64,000 nucleotides of DNA from the NCBI GenBank assembly GCA_034189085.1, contig JAXHVH010000006.1:1-64000 (forward strand), given 5' to 3'. The notes under the pieces are model-generated. The model was given only the letters and a program-made list of their open reading frames with translations. It did not search any database and had not been told where the DNA came from. Shown here piece after piece: positions 7,987 to 17,636 of the stretch (positions are counted from its first letter, which is position 1; each line of letters opens with the position of its first letter). Source of the stretch: M55B129 sp034189085 (lineage in GTDB: Bacteria; Bacillota; Dethiobacteria; DTU022). The position numbers and the translations under genes were made by a program.

Positions 7987-9276
7987 ATGGACAAGAAAAC
8001 GATCAAGGCTGGTATGCTGGGTCTGGGCACAGTCGGCGGTGGTACAGCTACTTTACTGCAGCAAAATAAAACCATTCTTCAGGAAAAAATTGATGCAAAT
8101 ATTGTTTTGGAACGAGTCCTGGTTAGAGACCTGTCCCGCCCGCGAACGGTGGATTTGCCTGAGGATTGCCTGACAACCGACCCGGCGGAAATTCTTGAGA
8201 ACCCCGACCTTGATATAGTAATAGAACTGATGGGAGGGATTGAACCGGCCCGCCGTTACATTTTACAAGCCCTGTGCAACGGTAAATATGTAGTAACAGC
8301 AAACAAGGAATTAATGGCTACCCATGGAGCGGAGCTGCTGGCAGCGGCTCGACGGTACAACCGCAATATATTTTATGAAGGAAGTGTGGGCGGGGGAATT
8401 CCTTTAATCAGGCCGCTTCAATACAGCCTCGCTGTTGATCGTATCCACCGCATCGTGGGAATTGTCAATGGTACGACAAATTACATTCTTACCCGCATGT
8501 CCCAGGATGGGATGTCTTTGCAGGAAGCCCTGGCCGAAGCGCAGGAAAAAGGTTTTGCCGAAGCTGATCCGGGTAACGACCTGGAGGGGTTCGATGCTGC
8601 TTATAAACTGGTGATTATGGCCGGGCTGGTTTTTGGTAAACACATCACCACCGACCGGGTCCACGTTGAAGGCATATCTGCCATCAAGCAGCAGGATATC
8701 GTCTACGCCCGGGAACTTGGTTACGCAGTGAAGCTGCTGGCTATAGGTGAACAGTATCCTGAAGGATTGGCCCTGAGGGTGCACCCGACCCTGATTCCGC
8801 TTGATCATCCCCTTGCGTCGGTTTTAAAAGAGTATAATGCCGTTTTTATCGAAGGTGAGGCTGTGGGAGAAGTAATGTTTTATGGCCGCGGTGCCGGAGC
8901 ACTGCCAACTGCCTGTTCCGTGCTTGCCGATATAGTTGAGGCCGCCCGCTGTCTCCTTTACCGCATAGCCGACGGTGTTTTCATAAGCAAGAGCGGCCAT
9001 ACGGAATTCATCCCTGTTGGTGCATTGCAAGCCCGCTTTTACCTGCGTTTTTTGGCCGAAGACCGTTCTGGTGTTTTTGCCTCCCTGGCCAATGTTTTCG
9101 GTGACGAGAATGTCAGCCTTGATATGGTCATCCAAAAATGCCGTGTTGGCAGCCTGGCTGAAATAGTCCTCGTTACCCATGATGTGCGGGAAGATTCTTT
9201 TCACCGTGCCCTGGCTAAGGTAATGGATATACCGGCAGTTAAACCTGATCACAGCATGATCCGGTTGCTTGGTTGA
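7987..9276 (+). CDS. hom: Homoserine dehydrogenase
   Basis: The 429-residue protein reduces aspartate semialdehyde to homoserine on the threonine/methionine branch. It has the NAD(P)-binding GLGTVGGGTATLL, the catalytic/substrate region NKELMATHGAELL followed by GGGIPLIRPL, and a C-terminal ACT domain (FLAEDRSGVFASLANVFGDENVSLDMV). The ACT domain marks the feedback-regulated Bacillus-type form. The start is the ATG at 7987, behind GGGGAGGAAAG. The open frame extends upstream to 7933 without supporting homology. No thrB or thrC is adjacent; alr follows after 38 bases. The asd gene is at 34.3 kb. Confidence 0.95.
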   Translation: MDKKTIKAGMLGLGTVGGGTATLLQQNKTILQEKIDANIVLERVLVRDLSRPRTVDLPEDCLTTDPAEILENPDLDIVIELMGGIEPARRYILQALCNGKYVVTANKELMATHGAELLAAARRYNRNIFYEGSVGGGIPLIRPLQYSLAVDRIHRIVGIVNGTTNYILTRMSQDGMSLQEALAEAQEKGFAEADPGNDLEGFDAAYKLVIMAGLVFGKHITTDRVHVEGISAIKQQDIVYARELGYAVKLLAIGEQYPEGLALRVHPTLIPLDHPLASVLKEYNAVFIEGEAVGEVMFYGRGAGALPTACSVLADIVEAARCLLYRIADGVFISKSGHTEFIPVGALQARFYLRFLAEDRSGVFASLANVFGDENVSLDMVIQKCRVGSLAEIVLVTHDVREDSFHRALAKVMDIPAVKPDHSMIRLLG

Positions 9277-9314
9277 TCTACCGGGAAGGATAAAACACGA
9301 AAGGCGGAAAAAAA

Positions 9315-10496
9315 TTGTCATCTCATTATGGGTCCCGACCGGCCTGGGCGGAGATAAACCTGGACCATATAGCACACAATGTAAGCCGGTTCAGGAAGCT
9401 GATCGGTGCGGAGAGAAAAATAATGGCTGTAGTTAAAGCCGATGGTTACGGGCACGGAGCAGTCGCCGTGGCTGAAATAGCCCTTGAAGCCGGGGCGAAC
9501 TGCCTGGCAGTGGCTTTTGTTGAAGAAGGAATTGAACTTCGCCGGGCGGGAATTAAGGCACCCGTTTTGCTGCTCGGTTATACGGATCCGGTGCATTTCC
9601 CAGCCCTGGTTGAACATAACCTGACACCCACGGTTTTCGGATTGGACACTGCCCTTGCTTTTTCCCGCGCTGCTGTCGAACGGGGGATTATCCTGCCTCT
9701 CCAGCTGAAGATTGATACCGGTATGGGCAGAATCGGTTTGCTGCCCGACGAGGCAGTTGAAGTAATCCGGCAGATTGTTAAGCTACCCGGCCTGTGCATT
9801 GAAGGGGTGCTGACCCATTTGGCGGCGGCTGATGAAACAGACCCTTCTTATACCGATGAGCAGTTGCTCCTCTTCGATCGCATTGTCGATCAATGCCGGA
9901 AAAGGGATATTAACATCCCCCTCCTTCATGCCGCCAACAGCGCTGCGGCTATTTATCATCCTCTTTCCCGTTACGATATGATCCGTTTAGGGATTTCACT
10001 CTACGGTTATTACCCTTCGTTGAGAAGGGGTACTGAACCTGTTGACCTGCTGCCGGCATTGACTTTTAAAAGCAGGATTGTATATGTTAAAAAAGTGCCG
10101 GAAGGGACGGCCATCAGTTATGGATGTACTTTCCGAACATCGGCAGAATCGGTTATCGCTACGGTGCCGGTCGGCTATGCTGACGGTTACAGCCGTTTGT
10201 TGTCAAACAGGGGGGAGGTTCTTATCCGGGGTGTAAGAGCTCCCATAGCAGGGCGTGTCTGCATGGATCACCTGATGGTTGATGTGACTCACATCCCAGG
10301 TGTGTCGAGAGGCGATGAGGTAGTGCTCTATGGAAGACAGGGAGGGGAAGAAATAACTGTGGAAGAAGCGGCTTCCCTGATTGGAACAGTTCATTATGAA
10401 CTGCTTTGCTCCATTGATAAGCGTGTGCCCCGTCTTTATTTCCGCCACAAGAAGCTGGTTTCAATTCATGATTTTATTGAAGACCGTACCTTTTAA
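9315..10496 (+). CDS. alr: Alanine racemase
   Basis: The 393-residue PLP enzyme makes D-alanine for peptidoglycan. The PLP lysine is in AVVKADGYGHGA near residue 39. The phosphate-binding and catalytic regions follow: THLAAADE, NSAAAIYHP, RLGISLYGYYPS, the catalytic tyrosine in ISYGCTF, and VCMDHLMVDVT. The start is TTG 9315, with AAGGCGG upstream; the nearest ATG is out of frame. It probably shares the transcript with hom. Confidence 0.94.
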   Translation: MSSHYGSRPAWAEINLDHIAHNVSRFRKLIGAERKIMAVVKADGYGHGAVAVAEIALEAGANCLAVAFVEEGIELRRAGIKAPVLLLGYTDPVHFPALVEHNLTPTVFGLDTALAFSRAAVERGIILPLQLKIDTGMGRIGLLPDEAVEVIRQIVKLPGLCIEGVLTHLAAADETDPSYTDEQLLLFDRIVDQCRKRDINIPLLHAANSAAAIYHPLSRYDMIRLGISLYGYYPSLRRGTEPVDLLPALTFKSRIVYVKKVPEGTAISYGCTFRTSAESVIATVPVGYADGYSRLLSNRGEVLIRGVRAPIAGRVCMDHLMVDVTHIPGVSRGDEVVLYGRQGGEEITVEEAASLIGTVHYELLCSIDKRVPRLYFRHKKLVSIHDFIEDRTF

Positions 10497-10819
10497 CATT
10501 TTTTTATTAGACCCCATGAAGTTAAAACTTCAAGAAAGAAGGCTGCTGGTTCTGATCTTCCGCAGTCACATTATATTCTTATCCAATTTGACCTGGTTTT
10601 TCAAAGTAGTAGGTTACCGTAGAAACTGCAGCTTAAGTTGTTGACACATAATTTTTTCACCCACAAACAGGTTGTTAACTCATTTCCCCTGCAGCCACAG
10701 GGTACCATTGTTTACTTGACCTTGGTTTCAGAGTAGACCCCTATGCCCCCACACAACGGGGGCACCATCAGAAGGATGAAAACCGGCCGATTCTGTGTTT
10801 TATATTGCTGGAAGAGGTT
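10497..10819. other. Gene-free region downstream of alr
   Basis: No supported ORF. A perfect inverted repeat TGCCCCC/GGGGGCA (10744-10750 with 10758-10764) and a small GAAGTT/AACTTC hairpin near 10518 are present, neither with a clear T tract. The region lies beyond the 3' end of the pseudogene on the minus strand and may be further decayed sequence. Confidence 0.4.
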
Positions 10820-11296
10820 TCAATCTTCCGGCAGTGATGGATGCCTGTTGAAGAAAAGCCTGTTTTTAGTCAGGGCCGCCATCCTCACAGGCATGGATGA
10901 AGGTTGCAGGATGGAGCGGCTGTGCAATAGAACCGCACTTACCACTGCGGGTAAAAAACCTTTCCGGAAATAATCTGCCATCAGGCGGTTGTAGATCACT
11001 GCCGCAGTTTGAGCACTGTTTTCAGCAGTTGTCAACGCTGAAACAGCCATTCTTGCACTGATGAATGTGTTGAACAAACCTTCCCCGGAAAAAGGATCTA
11101 CCGGGCCTGCTGCATCTCCAGATTTTATCCCGGGGCATCCTTTCCTTTTCGATGAGGGCCGTTTTTAACCCGGCAGTGGCAGCAAGGGCGGCTGTTAATG
11201 AGCCTGCCGGGCCTGCGCCGATTACGGCCAGGTCATATGAGTGTTTTCTGAATTCGTTACCATGAGCGGCGGTTTTTTGATCAATTTTTTCATCAT
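10820..11296 (-). pseudogene. Geranylgeranyl reductase-family flavoprotein, internally deleted remnant
   Basis: Read on the minus strand, the remnant opens with a good ribosome site (GGGAGAGG) and ATG at 11296. The FAD-binding Rossmann segment YDLAVIGAGPAGSLTAALAA is in a different frame, so there is an early frameshift, possibly in the A-rich codons. After about 45 codons (IEKERMPRDK) the sequence jumps at about 11125 into the family's C-terminal motif GDAAGPVDPFSGEGLFNTF. This means a few hundred codons of the catalytic domain are missing. The rest is open to 10820. The intact family are FAD-dependent reductases of isoprenoid chains or related hydroxylases. Two independent lesions make it non-functional. 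Confidence 0.78.
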
Positions 11297-11384
11297 TACC
11301 TCTCCCGTAGTGGGCGTTGCAGCAACCCCTCTGGTTTGATTATAGCCGCGGAGCCGCTTTCCGGTCAAAAAAAGTCAAACTTTC

Positions 11385-11413
11385 TTGACTGGACAGGGCA
11401 AATAGATTAAAAT
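11385..11413 (+). promoter_or_regulatory. Sigma-A promoter of the gatCAB-purA run
   Basis: TTGACT (11385-11390) and TAAAAT (11408-11413) are separated by 17 bases. The predicted leader of about 155 nt contains the hairpin at 11515-11540. Confidence 0.7.
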
Positions 11414-11514
11414 TATTTTGTAATGAGGAATCATTTTCCAAAAAAATCGCGGCCATCTTTTTTGAAAAAGGCCGAGAACCAGAGTGTGCCCATTACCGGT
11501 AGGATTTTTGAACT

Positions 11515-11540
11515 TTAACCGGCTTCTGATAGCCGGTTAA
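11515..11540 (+). promoter_or_regulatory. Perfect hairpin in the gatC leader
   Basis: TTAACCGGC and GCCGGTTAA pair perfectly over nine bases around an eight-base loop, followed by TTGTTTT. It ends 36 bases before gatC. It could be an attenuating terminator, but the T run is interrupted. Confidence 0.5.
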
Positions 11541-11576
11541 TTGTTTTAACAAAGTTGATCCAGGGAGGTAGAGGCG

Positions 11577-11879
11577 ATGAGTGATGATTTTATCAGGGAA
11601 GTGGAACATGTAGCCCGCCTGGCCCGCCTTTTGCTCAATTCCAAAGAAAAAGAGCTTATGGCCGACCAGCTTGGCGCCATTCTCGATACAGCTCGAAAGG
11701 TGCGGGAAATCGATACGGCGGGAATTGAACCGACTGCTCATGTCTTTTCTATTCCAGCTTTCCTGAGAGAGGATGCTATTTCTCCTTCTCTTCCCGTGGA
11801 AAAAGTTTTACAGAATGCACCAAAAAAGATGAAAAGCTATTTTCTTGTCCCCAGTATTACCGCCATTGAAGAAGAGTAG
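11577..11879 (+). CDS. gatC: Asp-tRNA(Asn)/Glu-tRNA(Gln) amidotransferase subunit C
   Basis: The 100-residue protein is the small chaperone-like subunit that wraps GatA and GatB. The N-terminal VEHVARLARLLL and the central IDTAGIEPTAHVF are typical. The start follows GGGAGG. Its presence with gatA and gatB suggests that Gln-tRNA (and possibly Asn-tRNA) is made by the indirect route. Confidence 0.93.
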   Translation: MSDDFIREVEHVARLARLLLNSKEKELMADQLGAILDTARKVREIDTAGIEPTAHVFSIPAFLREDAISPSLPVEKVLQNAPKKMKSYFLVPSITAIEEE

Positions 11880-11934
11880 AATTTAAGAAAGCCGGTCTAT
11901 ATTGCCGAAGCTGGTTAAAGGAGACAGAAAAAAG

Positions 11935-13428
11935 ATGAAGCTATATCAGAAAACAGCAGCTGAGCTGAGCCGGTTGCTTCAGAATAAAGAAATTACGGCT
12001 GTTGAAGTTCTCAACAGTTTCATGGAACGGGTGGATGAAGTTGATCCGCAGTTGAAGGTTTTTATTACCTGCACTTTTGATTCGGCCCTGGAGACAGCTG
12101 CTGCAGTAGATCACCGGAGGATGGAAAATGAAAAGTTGCATCCCCTGGCCGGCGTTCCCGTTGCCATTAAAGACAATTTTTGCACTGAAGGGATAAAAAC
12201 GACCTGTGCTTCAAAAATACTGGAAAGCTATATTCCACCCTATGATGCAGCCGTAGTGGAAAAGATCAAAAGCATTGGCATGCCCATTCTTGGTAAAACC
12301 AACATGGATGAATTTGCCATGGGTTCTTCAACTGAAAATTCCGCTTTTTTTGTTACCCGTAATCCATGGGATCTGGAATGTGTTCCCGGTGGGTCAAGCG
12401 GTGGATCTGCCGCCGCGGTTGCTGCCGGGATGGTCCCTTTTGCCCTTGGCTCTGATACAGGAGGGTCAATACGCCAGCCGGCAGCCCTGTGCGGCATAAC
12501 AGGCCTGCGCCCCACATACGGGCGGGTATCCCGCTATGGCCTGATTGCTTTTGCTTCATCGCTTGACCAGATTGGCCCTTTGGCCCTGAATGCACTTGAC
12601 TGTTCCCTGTTGCTGGAAGCGATTGCCGGTTATGATCAGCGGGATTCTACCTCTTTGCACCGTGAAGTTCCTCAGTACAGCGCTGCTGTAGACCGCGAGC
12701 TTGAAGGGGTGAAGATTGGACTGATCAAGGAAAATATTTCTGCGAATTTTGATCCGGAAATCAAGGATGCTGTCCTTAAAATGGCAGCCCTGTTTGAAGA
12801 AAACGGTGCCAGTGTAACCGAAGTGTCCCTTCCCCACACCGACTATGGGCTCAGTGCTTACTACCTGATCGCTCCTTCTGAAGCGGCTTCAAATCTGGGA
12901 AGGTACGATGGGGTTCGCTATGGCTTCAGTGCCAACGGGGATAACATCTTCAGCCTTTTCAGCCGGACCAGGGGGCAAGGTTTCGGCACGGAGGTTAAAC
13001 GCCGGATCATGATCGGCACGTATGCTCTCAGCGCCGGTTACTATGATGCCTATTATTTACAGGCTATGAAAGTGCGGACCCTGATTCGCCGTGATTATGA
13101 AAAGGCATTTCAAAATTTTGATATAATTGTTGGGGCAACTACGCCAACACCGGCTTTTAAACTGGGTGAAAAAGCTGATGATCCTCTCCAGATGTACCTC
13201 AGCGATGTCTGCAATATTACTGATGCCCTGGCGGGGGTACCATCGCTTTCCATACCGACCGGACTCCATTCAAAAGGGTTGCCGATGGGGATGCAGCTGA
13301 CAGCTGCTCCCCTGAACGAAGGACTTCTCTTCCAGGCTGCCGCTGTCCTGGAAAAATGTAACGATTCATCCCCCGTCGGCCGGCCCTCAATTTTACCGGT
13401 GGAAGGGAGCTGTAGAAATGGAATTTGA
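11935..13428 (+). CDS. gatA: Glutamyl/aspartyl-tRNA amidotransferase subunit A
   Basis: The 497-residue amidase-signature enzyme releases ammonia from glutamine for transfer to misacylated tRNA. The Ser-cisSer-Lys triad is visible: Lys in VAIKDNFCTEG, the cis-Ser in SDTGGSIRQP, and the nucleophilic Ser region in the GGSSGGSAAAVAAG stretch just before it. The start is the ATG at 11935 behind AAAGGAG; the open frame extends 11 codons upstream from TTG 11902. The last 11 bases overlap gatB, indicating translational coupling. Confidence 0.95.
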   Translation: MKLYQKTAAELSRLLQNKEITAVEVLNSFMERVDEVDPQLKVFITCTFDSALETAAAVDHRRMENEKLHPLAGVPVAIKDNFCTEGIKTTCASKILESYIPPYDAAVVEKIKSIGMPILGKTNMDEFAMGSSTENSAFFVTRNPWDLECVPGGSSGGSAAAVAAGMVPFALGSDTGGSIRQPAALCGITGLRPTYGRVSRYGLIAFASSLDQIGPLALNALDCSLLLEAIAGYDQRDSTSLHREVPQYSAAVDRELEGVKIGLIKENISANFDPEIKDAVLKMAALFEENGASVTEVSLPHTDYGLSAYYLIAPSEAASNLGRYDGVRYGFSANGDNIFSLFSRTRGQGFGTEVKRRIMIGTYALSAGYYDAYYLQAMKVRTLIRRDYEKAFQNFDIIVGATTPTPAFKLGEKADDPLQMYLSDVCNITDALAGVPSLSIPTGLHSKGLPMGMQLTAAPLNEGLLFQAAAVLEKCNDSSPVGRPSILPVEGSCRNGI

Positions 13429-14851
13429 AACTGTTATTGGTCTTGAGATCCATCTTGAGCTCCAGACCCGGTCTAAACTGTTCTGCAGCTGCAGCACTGC
13501 TTTCGGCAGTGAACCGAATACCAGTTGCTGCCCTGTTTGCCTGGGGTTGCCAGGCAGTTTGCCCGTATTAAATCGCAAGGCGGTGGAACTGGCAATTATT
13601 GCTGCCCTTTCGCTGCAGAGCGAAGTACAAACCGAAAGCCGTTTTGACCGCAAAAATTATTATTATCCCGATTTACCCAAGGCCTACCAGATTTCCCAGT
13701 ATGACAGGCCCCTGGCCCTTGGTGGTTTTATCGAGATGGAGATGGACGGTGCTAAGCGTAAAATCAATTTGGAGCGAATTCACATTGAAGAAGATCCCGG
13801 GAAGCTGATGCACAGTGGTGAATCAATTCTCGATTCTGACTATTCCCTGGTTGATTATAATCGGGCCGGGATTCCTCTTCTGGAAATAGTTACTAAACCA
13901 GATCTGCGCAACGGGCGTGAGGCGAGGCTGTTTCTGGAAGAACTTCGCTGCATCCTTCTCTATAGTGGCAGCTCGGACTGCCGGATGGAGGAGGGTTCGC
14001 TTCGCTGTGATGCCAACATATCTCTGCGCCCTGCCGGTTCAAAAACACTGGGTACCAGGACAGAGGTTAAAAATATGAATTCTTTCCGGGCCGTGGAGAT
14101 GGCCCTTGATTACGAAGCCGGACGCCAGGCTGCCGTTCTTTCCGCCGGTGGCTCGGTTGTTCAGCAGACCTGTCACTGGGATGAAGGGGCCAGGGAAACT
14201 ATTCCTCTTAGAGGAAAAGAAGGTTCTTCGGATTATCGTTATTTCCCCGAGCCGGATTTACTGCCTCTGATCCTGAAACCGGATTATATTGAAACCCTTG
14301 CTGCCAGTCTGCCCGAACTGCCCTCCTCGCGGCGGGCCAGGATGATGGAAGAATACGGCCTTGATCCCGCCGATGCTGCTATTTTAACGGAGAACCGTTC
14401 CCTGGGTGATTTGTTCGAGGCGGCCGCTGGAGAATATAAAGATTACCGTAACCTGGCCAGATGGGTCCGTGGAGATTTGCTCTACCTGCTCAAGGGTAGT
14501 GATAGAAATCCGTCCGAAGTAGATCCATTTTTACTGATCAAACTGCTCACAATGCTCGACGAGGGAGAAATTAATCGGCCTGTGGCCAAGGATCTTCTCG
14601 ATAATATAGTGAAAAATGGCACGGATCCTCGTGAACTTGTGCAGCAAAAAGGCCTGGGCCGGATTGCTGATCGGGAAACGCTGCAGCCGGTTGTCGAAAA
14701 AGTGCTTGCCGAAAACAAGGATGCGGTTGCTAGTATTCGGCAGGGGCGGGAAAAAGCTTTTGCTTTCCTGGTAGGCAGAGTAATGGCTGCCACTGCCGGA
14801 CGTGCTGATCCCGGGAAGGTGCAGGAATTGCTGCGAGAATTGATTAATTGA
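13418..14851 (+). CDS. gatB: Aspartyl/glutamyl-tRNA amidotransferase subunit B
   Basis: The 477-residue kinase-like subunit phosphorylates the tRNA-bound Glu or Asp and receives ammonia from GatA. The N-terminal IGLEIHLELQTRSKLFC and the metal-binding Cys residues (CSCS, then CCPVCLGLPGSLPVLN) match the family. The YYPDLPKAYQISQYD and KNMNSFRAVEMAL motifs follow. A YqeY-like helical tRNA-binding tail occupies the C-terminal 150 residues. The ATG lies inside the end of gatA. Confidence 0.96.
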   Translation: MEFETVIGLEIHLELQTRSKLFCSCSTAFGSEPNTSCCPVCLGLPGSLPVLNRKAVELAIIAALSLQSEVQTESRFDRKNYYYPDLPKAYQISQYDRPLALGGFIEMEMDGAKRKINLERIHIEEDPGKLMHSGESILDSDYSLVDYNRAGIPLLEIVTKPDLRNGREARLFLEELRCILLYSGSSDCRMEEGSLRCDANISLRPAGSKTLGTRTEVKNMNSFRAVEMALDYEAGRQAAVLSAGGSVVQQTCHWDEGARETIPLRGKEGSSDYRYFPEPDLLPLILKPDYIETLAASLPELPSSRRARMMEEYGLDPADAAILTENRSLGDLFEAAAGEYKDYRNLARWVRGDLLYLLKGSDRNPSEVDPFLLIKLLTMLDEGEINRPVAKDLLDNIVKNGTDPRELVQQKGLGRIADRETLQPVVEKVLAENKDAVASIRQGREKAFAFLVGRVMAATAGRADPGKVQELLRELIN

Positions 14852-14868
14852 GGAACGGTGGTGTATTG

Positions 14869-16191
14869 ATGGTTGGAAATGACGATCTAAACAGGCTGGT
14901 CATAGTCGGTGCCCAGTGGGGCGATGAGGGGAAAGGAAAGGTAATCGATTTTCTTGCGGTACAGGCCGATGTTGTTGCTCGTTTCCAGGGAGGTGACAAT
15001 GCCGGCCACACCGTAGTCTACGGGGCTAATGTATTTAAACTGCATCACATCCCCTCCGGTATTCTCAATCCACGCACTTTATGCTTGCTCGGCAACGGTA
15101 TGGTTATCAACCCGCAGGTCCTGGTGCGTGAGCTCGAGGACCTGGAAAAAAGAAGTATCAAAACTGATAACCTGCGCATCAGCGGAAAGGCTCATCTGAT
15201 TATGGCCTATCATCAGGCCATGGATGAAGCAAATGAGAAGATGCTTGGAGAAAAGAAAATTGGCACTACCGGCCGTGGGATTGGCCCGGCTTATGCCGAT
15301 AAGGCCCTGCGGCGTGGAATCAGGGCTGTTGATATGCTTGATTTTTCCCGTTTTTGTGAACGCATCGCCGGTATTCTGCCCCTTCAGAATAAAATATTAC
15401 AGGATATTTACGGTCACCCCGGTTTCAAGTATGAAGAACTGTGTGAGTTTTATCGTCCTTTTTGTGACCGCATCAGTCCTATGATCATCGACACTGATCT
15501 CCTGCTTGCTGAAGAGATAGAAAACAAGAAAAAAATTCTTTTTGAGGGAGCGCAGGGAGCCCTCCTGGATATTGATCACGGGACCTACCCCTTTGTCACC
15601 TCTTCTTCTACTGTAGCTGCCTCTGCCTCAGCGGGAACGGGAGTCGGTGTCGGTTCGATAAACAATGTGATCGGTGTTTTAAAAGCATATACCACCAGGG
15701 TAGGCGAAGGACCTTTCCTGACCGAGGAAAAAGGTGAAGCCGGTATCCAGCTCCGGGAGAGAGGCAATGAATATGGAACTACCACCGGCCGGCCACGCCG
15801 CTGTGGCTGGTTTGATAGTGTTATAGCCCGTTATGCCTCACGGATAAACGGGTTAACCGGCCTGGCGGTGACGAAGCTTGATGTCCTCAGTGGAATGGAT
15901 GTTGTGCGCATGGCGGTGGCCTACCGCTGCCGGGGAGAAATAATCCGTCATTTCCCGCTGGATCCCTCCGATATGAAGGAATGCGAGCCGGTCTATGAAG
16001 ATTTCCCCGGCTGGGATGAAGATTTGTCTAATGTTCGAACATTTGAAGATCTTCCGCTGGCCGCCCAACACTACCTGCAGGCAATGGAAGAAGCGGTTGG
16101 CGTGAGAATGGAGATTATTTCCGTCGGGCCGGACCGGTCACAGACCATAATCTGTCCCGGATCTACGACTGCCAGCTGGATGCTGAGGTAA
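14869..16191 (+). CDS. purA: Adenylosuccinate synthetase
   Basis: The 440-residue GTP-dependent enzyme converts IMP and aspartate to adenylosuccinate. Motifs are the GTP/IMP site GAQWGDEGKGK with catalytic Asp, GGDNAGHTVVY with catalytic His, IGTTGRGIGPAYADK, and the C-terminal GTTTGRPRRCGWFD. The ATG at 14869 (MVGNDDLNR) lies behind a GGTGG stretch. The open frame runs back to a TTG that overlaps the gatB stop. It is probably cotranscribed with gatCAB. Confidence 0.95.
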   Translation: MVGNDDLNRLVIVGAQWGDEGKGKVIDFLAVQADVVARFQGGDNAGHTVVYGANVFKLHHIPSGILNPRTLCLLGNGMVINPQVLVRELEDLEKRSIKTDNLRISGKAHLIMAYHQAMDEANEKMLGEKKIGTTGRGIGPAYADKALRRGIRAVDMLDFSRFCERIAGILPLQNKILQDIYGHPGFKYEELCEFYRPFCDRISPMIIDTDLLLAEEIENKKKILFEGAQGALLDIDHGTYPFVTSSSTVAASASAGTGVGVGSINNVIGVLKAYTTRVGEGPFLTEEKGEAGIQLRERGNEYGTTTGRPRRCGWFDSVIARYASRINGLTGLAVTKLDVLSGMDVVRMAVAYRCRGEIIRHFPLDPSDMKECEPVYEDFPGWDEDLSNVRTFEDLPLAAQHYLQAMEEAVGVRMEIISVGPDRSQTIICPGSTTASWMLR

Positions 16192-16259
16192 AAGAAAGTA
16201 TCGGGGTAAATGATGGTATATCTTGGCAGGATAATCCATCCGGCTGAGCGAATAGTTAG

Positions 16260-16418
16260 AGAGCATTCTTCATTTTCATCGGTCCCGTTACCCGGGTTTA
16301 TGTCCAGACTGCTTTTGATCGTTTCGGGCAGGTGGCTGTCTGGATGGTAATATTCGGTGTCATCCTCATTGTCCTTTCCCAGTGGGGCGATCAGCTCTTA
16401 AAAAAAATTAGATCGTAA
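16260..16418 (+). pseudogene. Possible C-terminal remnant of a membrane protein
   Basis: An open frame of 52 codons without a sensible start encodes FFIFIGPVTRVYVQTAFDRFG, then a hydrophobic helix VAVWMVIFGVILIVLS, and ends WGDQLLKKIRS. The pattern resembles the last helices and basic tail of a transporter, but I cannot name the family. The rest of 16192-16475 holds nothing recognisable. Confidence 0.3.
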
Positions 16419-16475
16419 TATTTTGTCCACTTCGCTGTTTCCGCTGTTGCTGATTTCTGTAATGGCATTCCACTT

Positions 16476-16493
16476 CCCGGCTGAAGAGCCGGG
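16476..16493 (+). terminator. Hairpin upstream of the YhaO-like gene
   Basis: CCCGGCT and AGCCGGG form a perfect seven-pair stem with a GAAG loop, followed by ATTATTCTG. The T run is weak, so termination strength is doubtful. Confidence 0.45.
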
Positions 16494-16565
16494 ATTATTC
16501 TGCGATTCAATAATTTTTTGATCAGGCGCGCTTAAAAATTAAGCCTCTCAAGGAGAGAGTTCGCG

Positions 16566-17636
16566 GTGAAATTACTCCACACAGCCGATCTTCATTTAAG
16601 TGAGCAGGCCCCCGAACGGTGGGCTGCTTTGTGCGAACTGGTAAAAACGGCAAAACGAGAGAAAGTGCAGGTCCTGGTGATTGCAGGAGACCTTTTTGAC
16701 CAAAATGTCGATGCGGAAATGCTTCGAAGCAGGCTCCGCGATATTTTCGGTGGCGGAAGCTTCATGACAGTAATTATTCCCGGTAATCACGACAGCAGGG
16801 CTTATCGCAGCGGTCTTTTTTTTGGCAAAGGAGTGCAGATCATTACCGACTGGCGTGAACCGGTCCGCCTTGATGGAGTGGATCTATGGGGCCTGCCCTA
16901 TGAACCGCTTGAGGGTGAAAAACTGGTCAGCCGGTTGCTGGAAATTTCTTCTTTAATGAGCCGAGAAAAATACAATTTACTACTTTTTCACGGCGATCTT
17001 CTTGATGCTTATTTTTCCTCCCGGGACCTCGGATCTGAAGGTACCCGGCGCTACATGCCGGTCAAACTGGGCTATTTTTCGATGCTTCCCCTGCATTATG
17101 TCCTGGCCGGACATTTTCATTCACGCTACACTGCCTGGCAAATCCCGGGCGGCGGATATTTTGTTTATCCCGGGTCACCTGTATCTGTCACCAGGCGGGA
17201 AACAGGAAGAAGGGTGGCGAATCTGATCGTTACGGGGCAAACACCGATGGAAGTGCCGCTTGATACCTTTCACTATGAGGAAATCAGGTTAACCCTCGAT
17301 CCTTTTATTCACCGTGATCCGCTGGCCGTAATTAAAGATAAAATAGAAGATAGTGATTCTGCTGCCAGGGTGCTCCTGACTGTGGAAGGCCTTTATGACG
17401 GTTCGCTTCAGGAGCTTTCAGAAGAGCAGCTGGCCACTTCTATCAGGGAAATGCTTGACAAGAGAGGTGCAGAAGCAACGGAGTTTAATTTTTCCGATGT
17501 CCGGCATGTCCTGGAAGATGATCTTTTCCAGCGATTTAACAATATACTCGCTAAAAAAGATTACAGCCCGGAACAAAAACAAAAGATCAGAGAAATGACC
17601 ATCAGGGCTTTCAGGGTGGTGAAAACATGTTCCTGA
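16566..17636 (+). CDS. DNA repair exonuclease / metallophosphoesterase, YhaO/SbcD-like
   Basis: The 356-residue protein has the calcineurin-like Mre11/SbcD nuclease motifs in order: HTADLHLSE (D-x-H), GDLFDQN, GNHDSRAY, LLFHGDLLD and AGHFHSR. It starts at GTG 16566 behind AAGGAGAGAG. The last 10 bases overlap the next gene, an SbcC/YhaN-like ATPase, and the pair resembles B. subtilis yhaO-yhaN. By analogy it would process DNA ends with its ATPase partner. The length is typical of YhaO rather than E. coli SbcD. Confidence 0.88.
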   Translation: MKLLHTADLHLSEQAPERWAALCELVKTAKREKVQVLVIAGDLFDQNVDAEMLRSRLRDIFGGGSFMTVIIPGNHDSRAYRSGLFFGKGVQIITDWREPVRLDGVDLWGLPYEPLEGEKLVSRLLEISSLMSREKYNLLLFHGDLLDAYFSSRDLGSEGTRRYMPVKLGYFSMLPLHYVLAGHFHSRYTAWQIPGGGYFVYPGSPVSVTRRETGRRVANLIVTGQTPMEVPLDTFHYEEIRLTLDPFIHRDPLAVIKDKIEDSDSAARVLLTVEGLYDGSLQELSEEQLATSIREMLDKRGAEATEFNFSDVRHVLEDDLFQRFNNILAKKDYSPEQKQKIREMTIRAFRVVKTCS

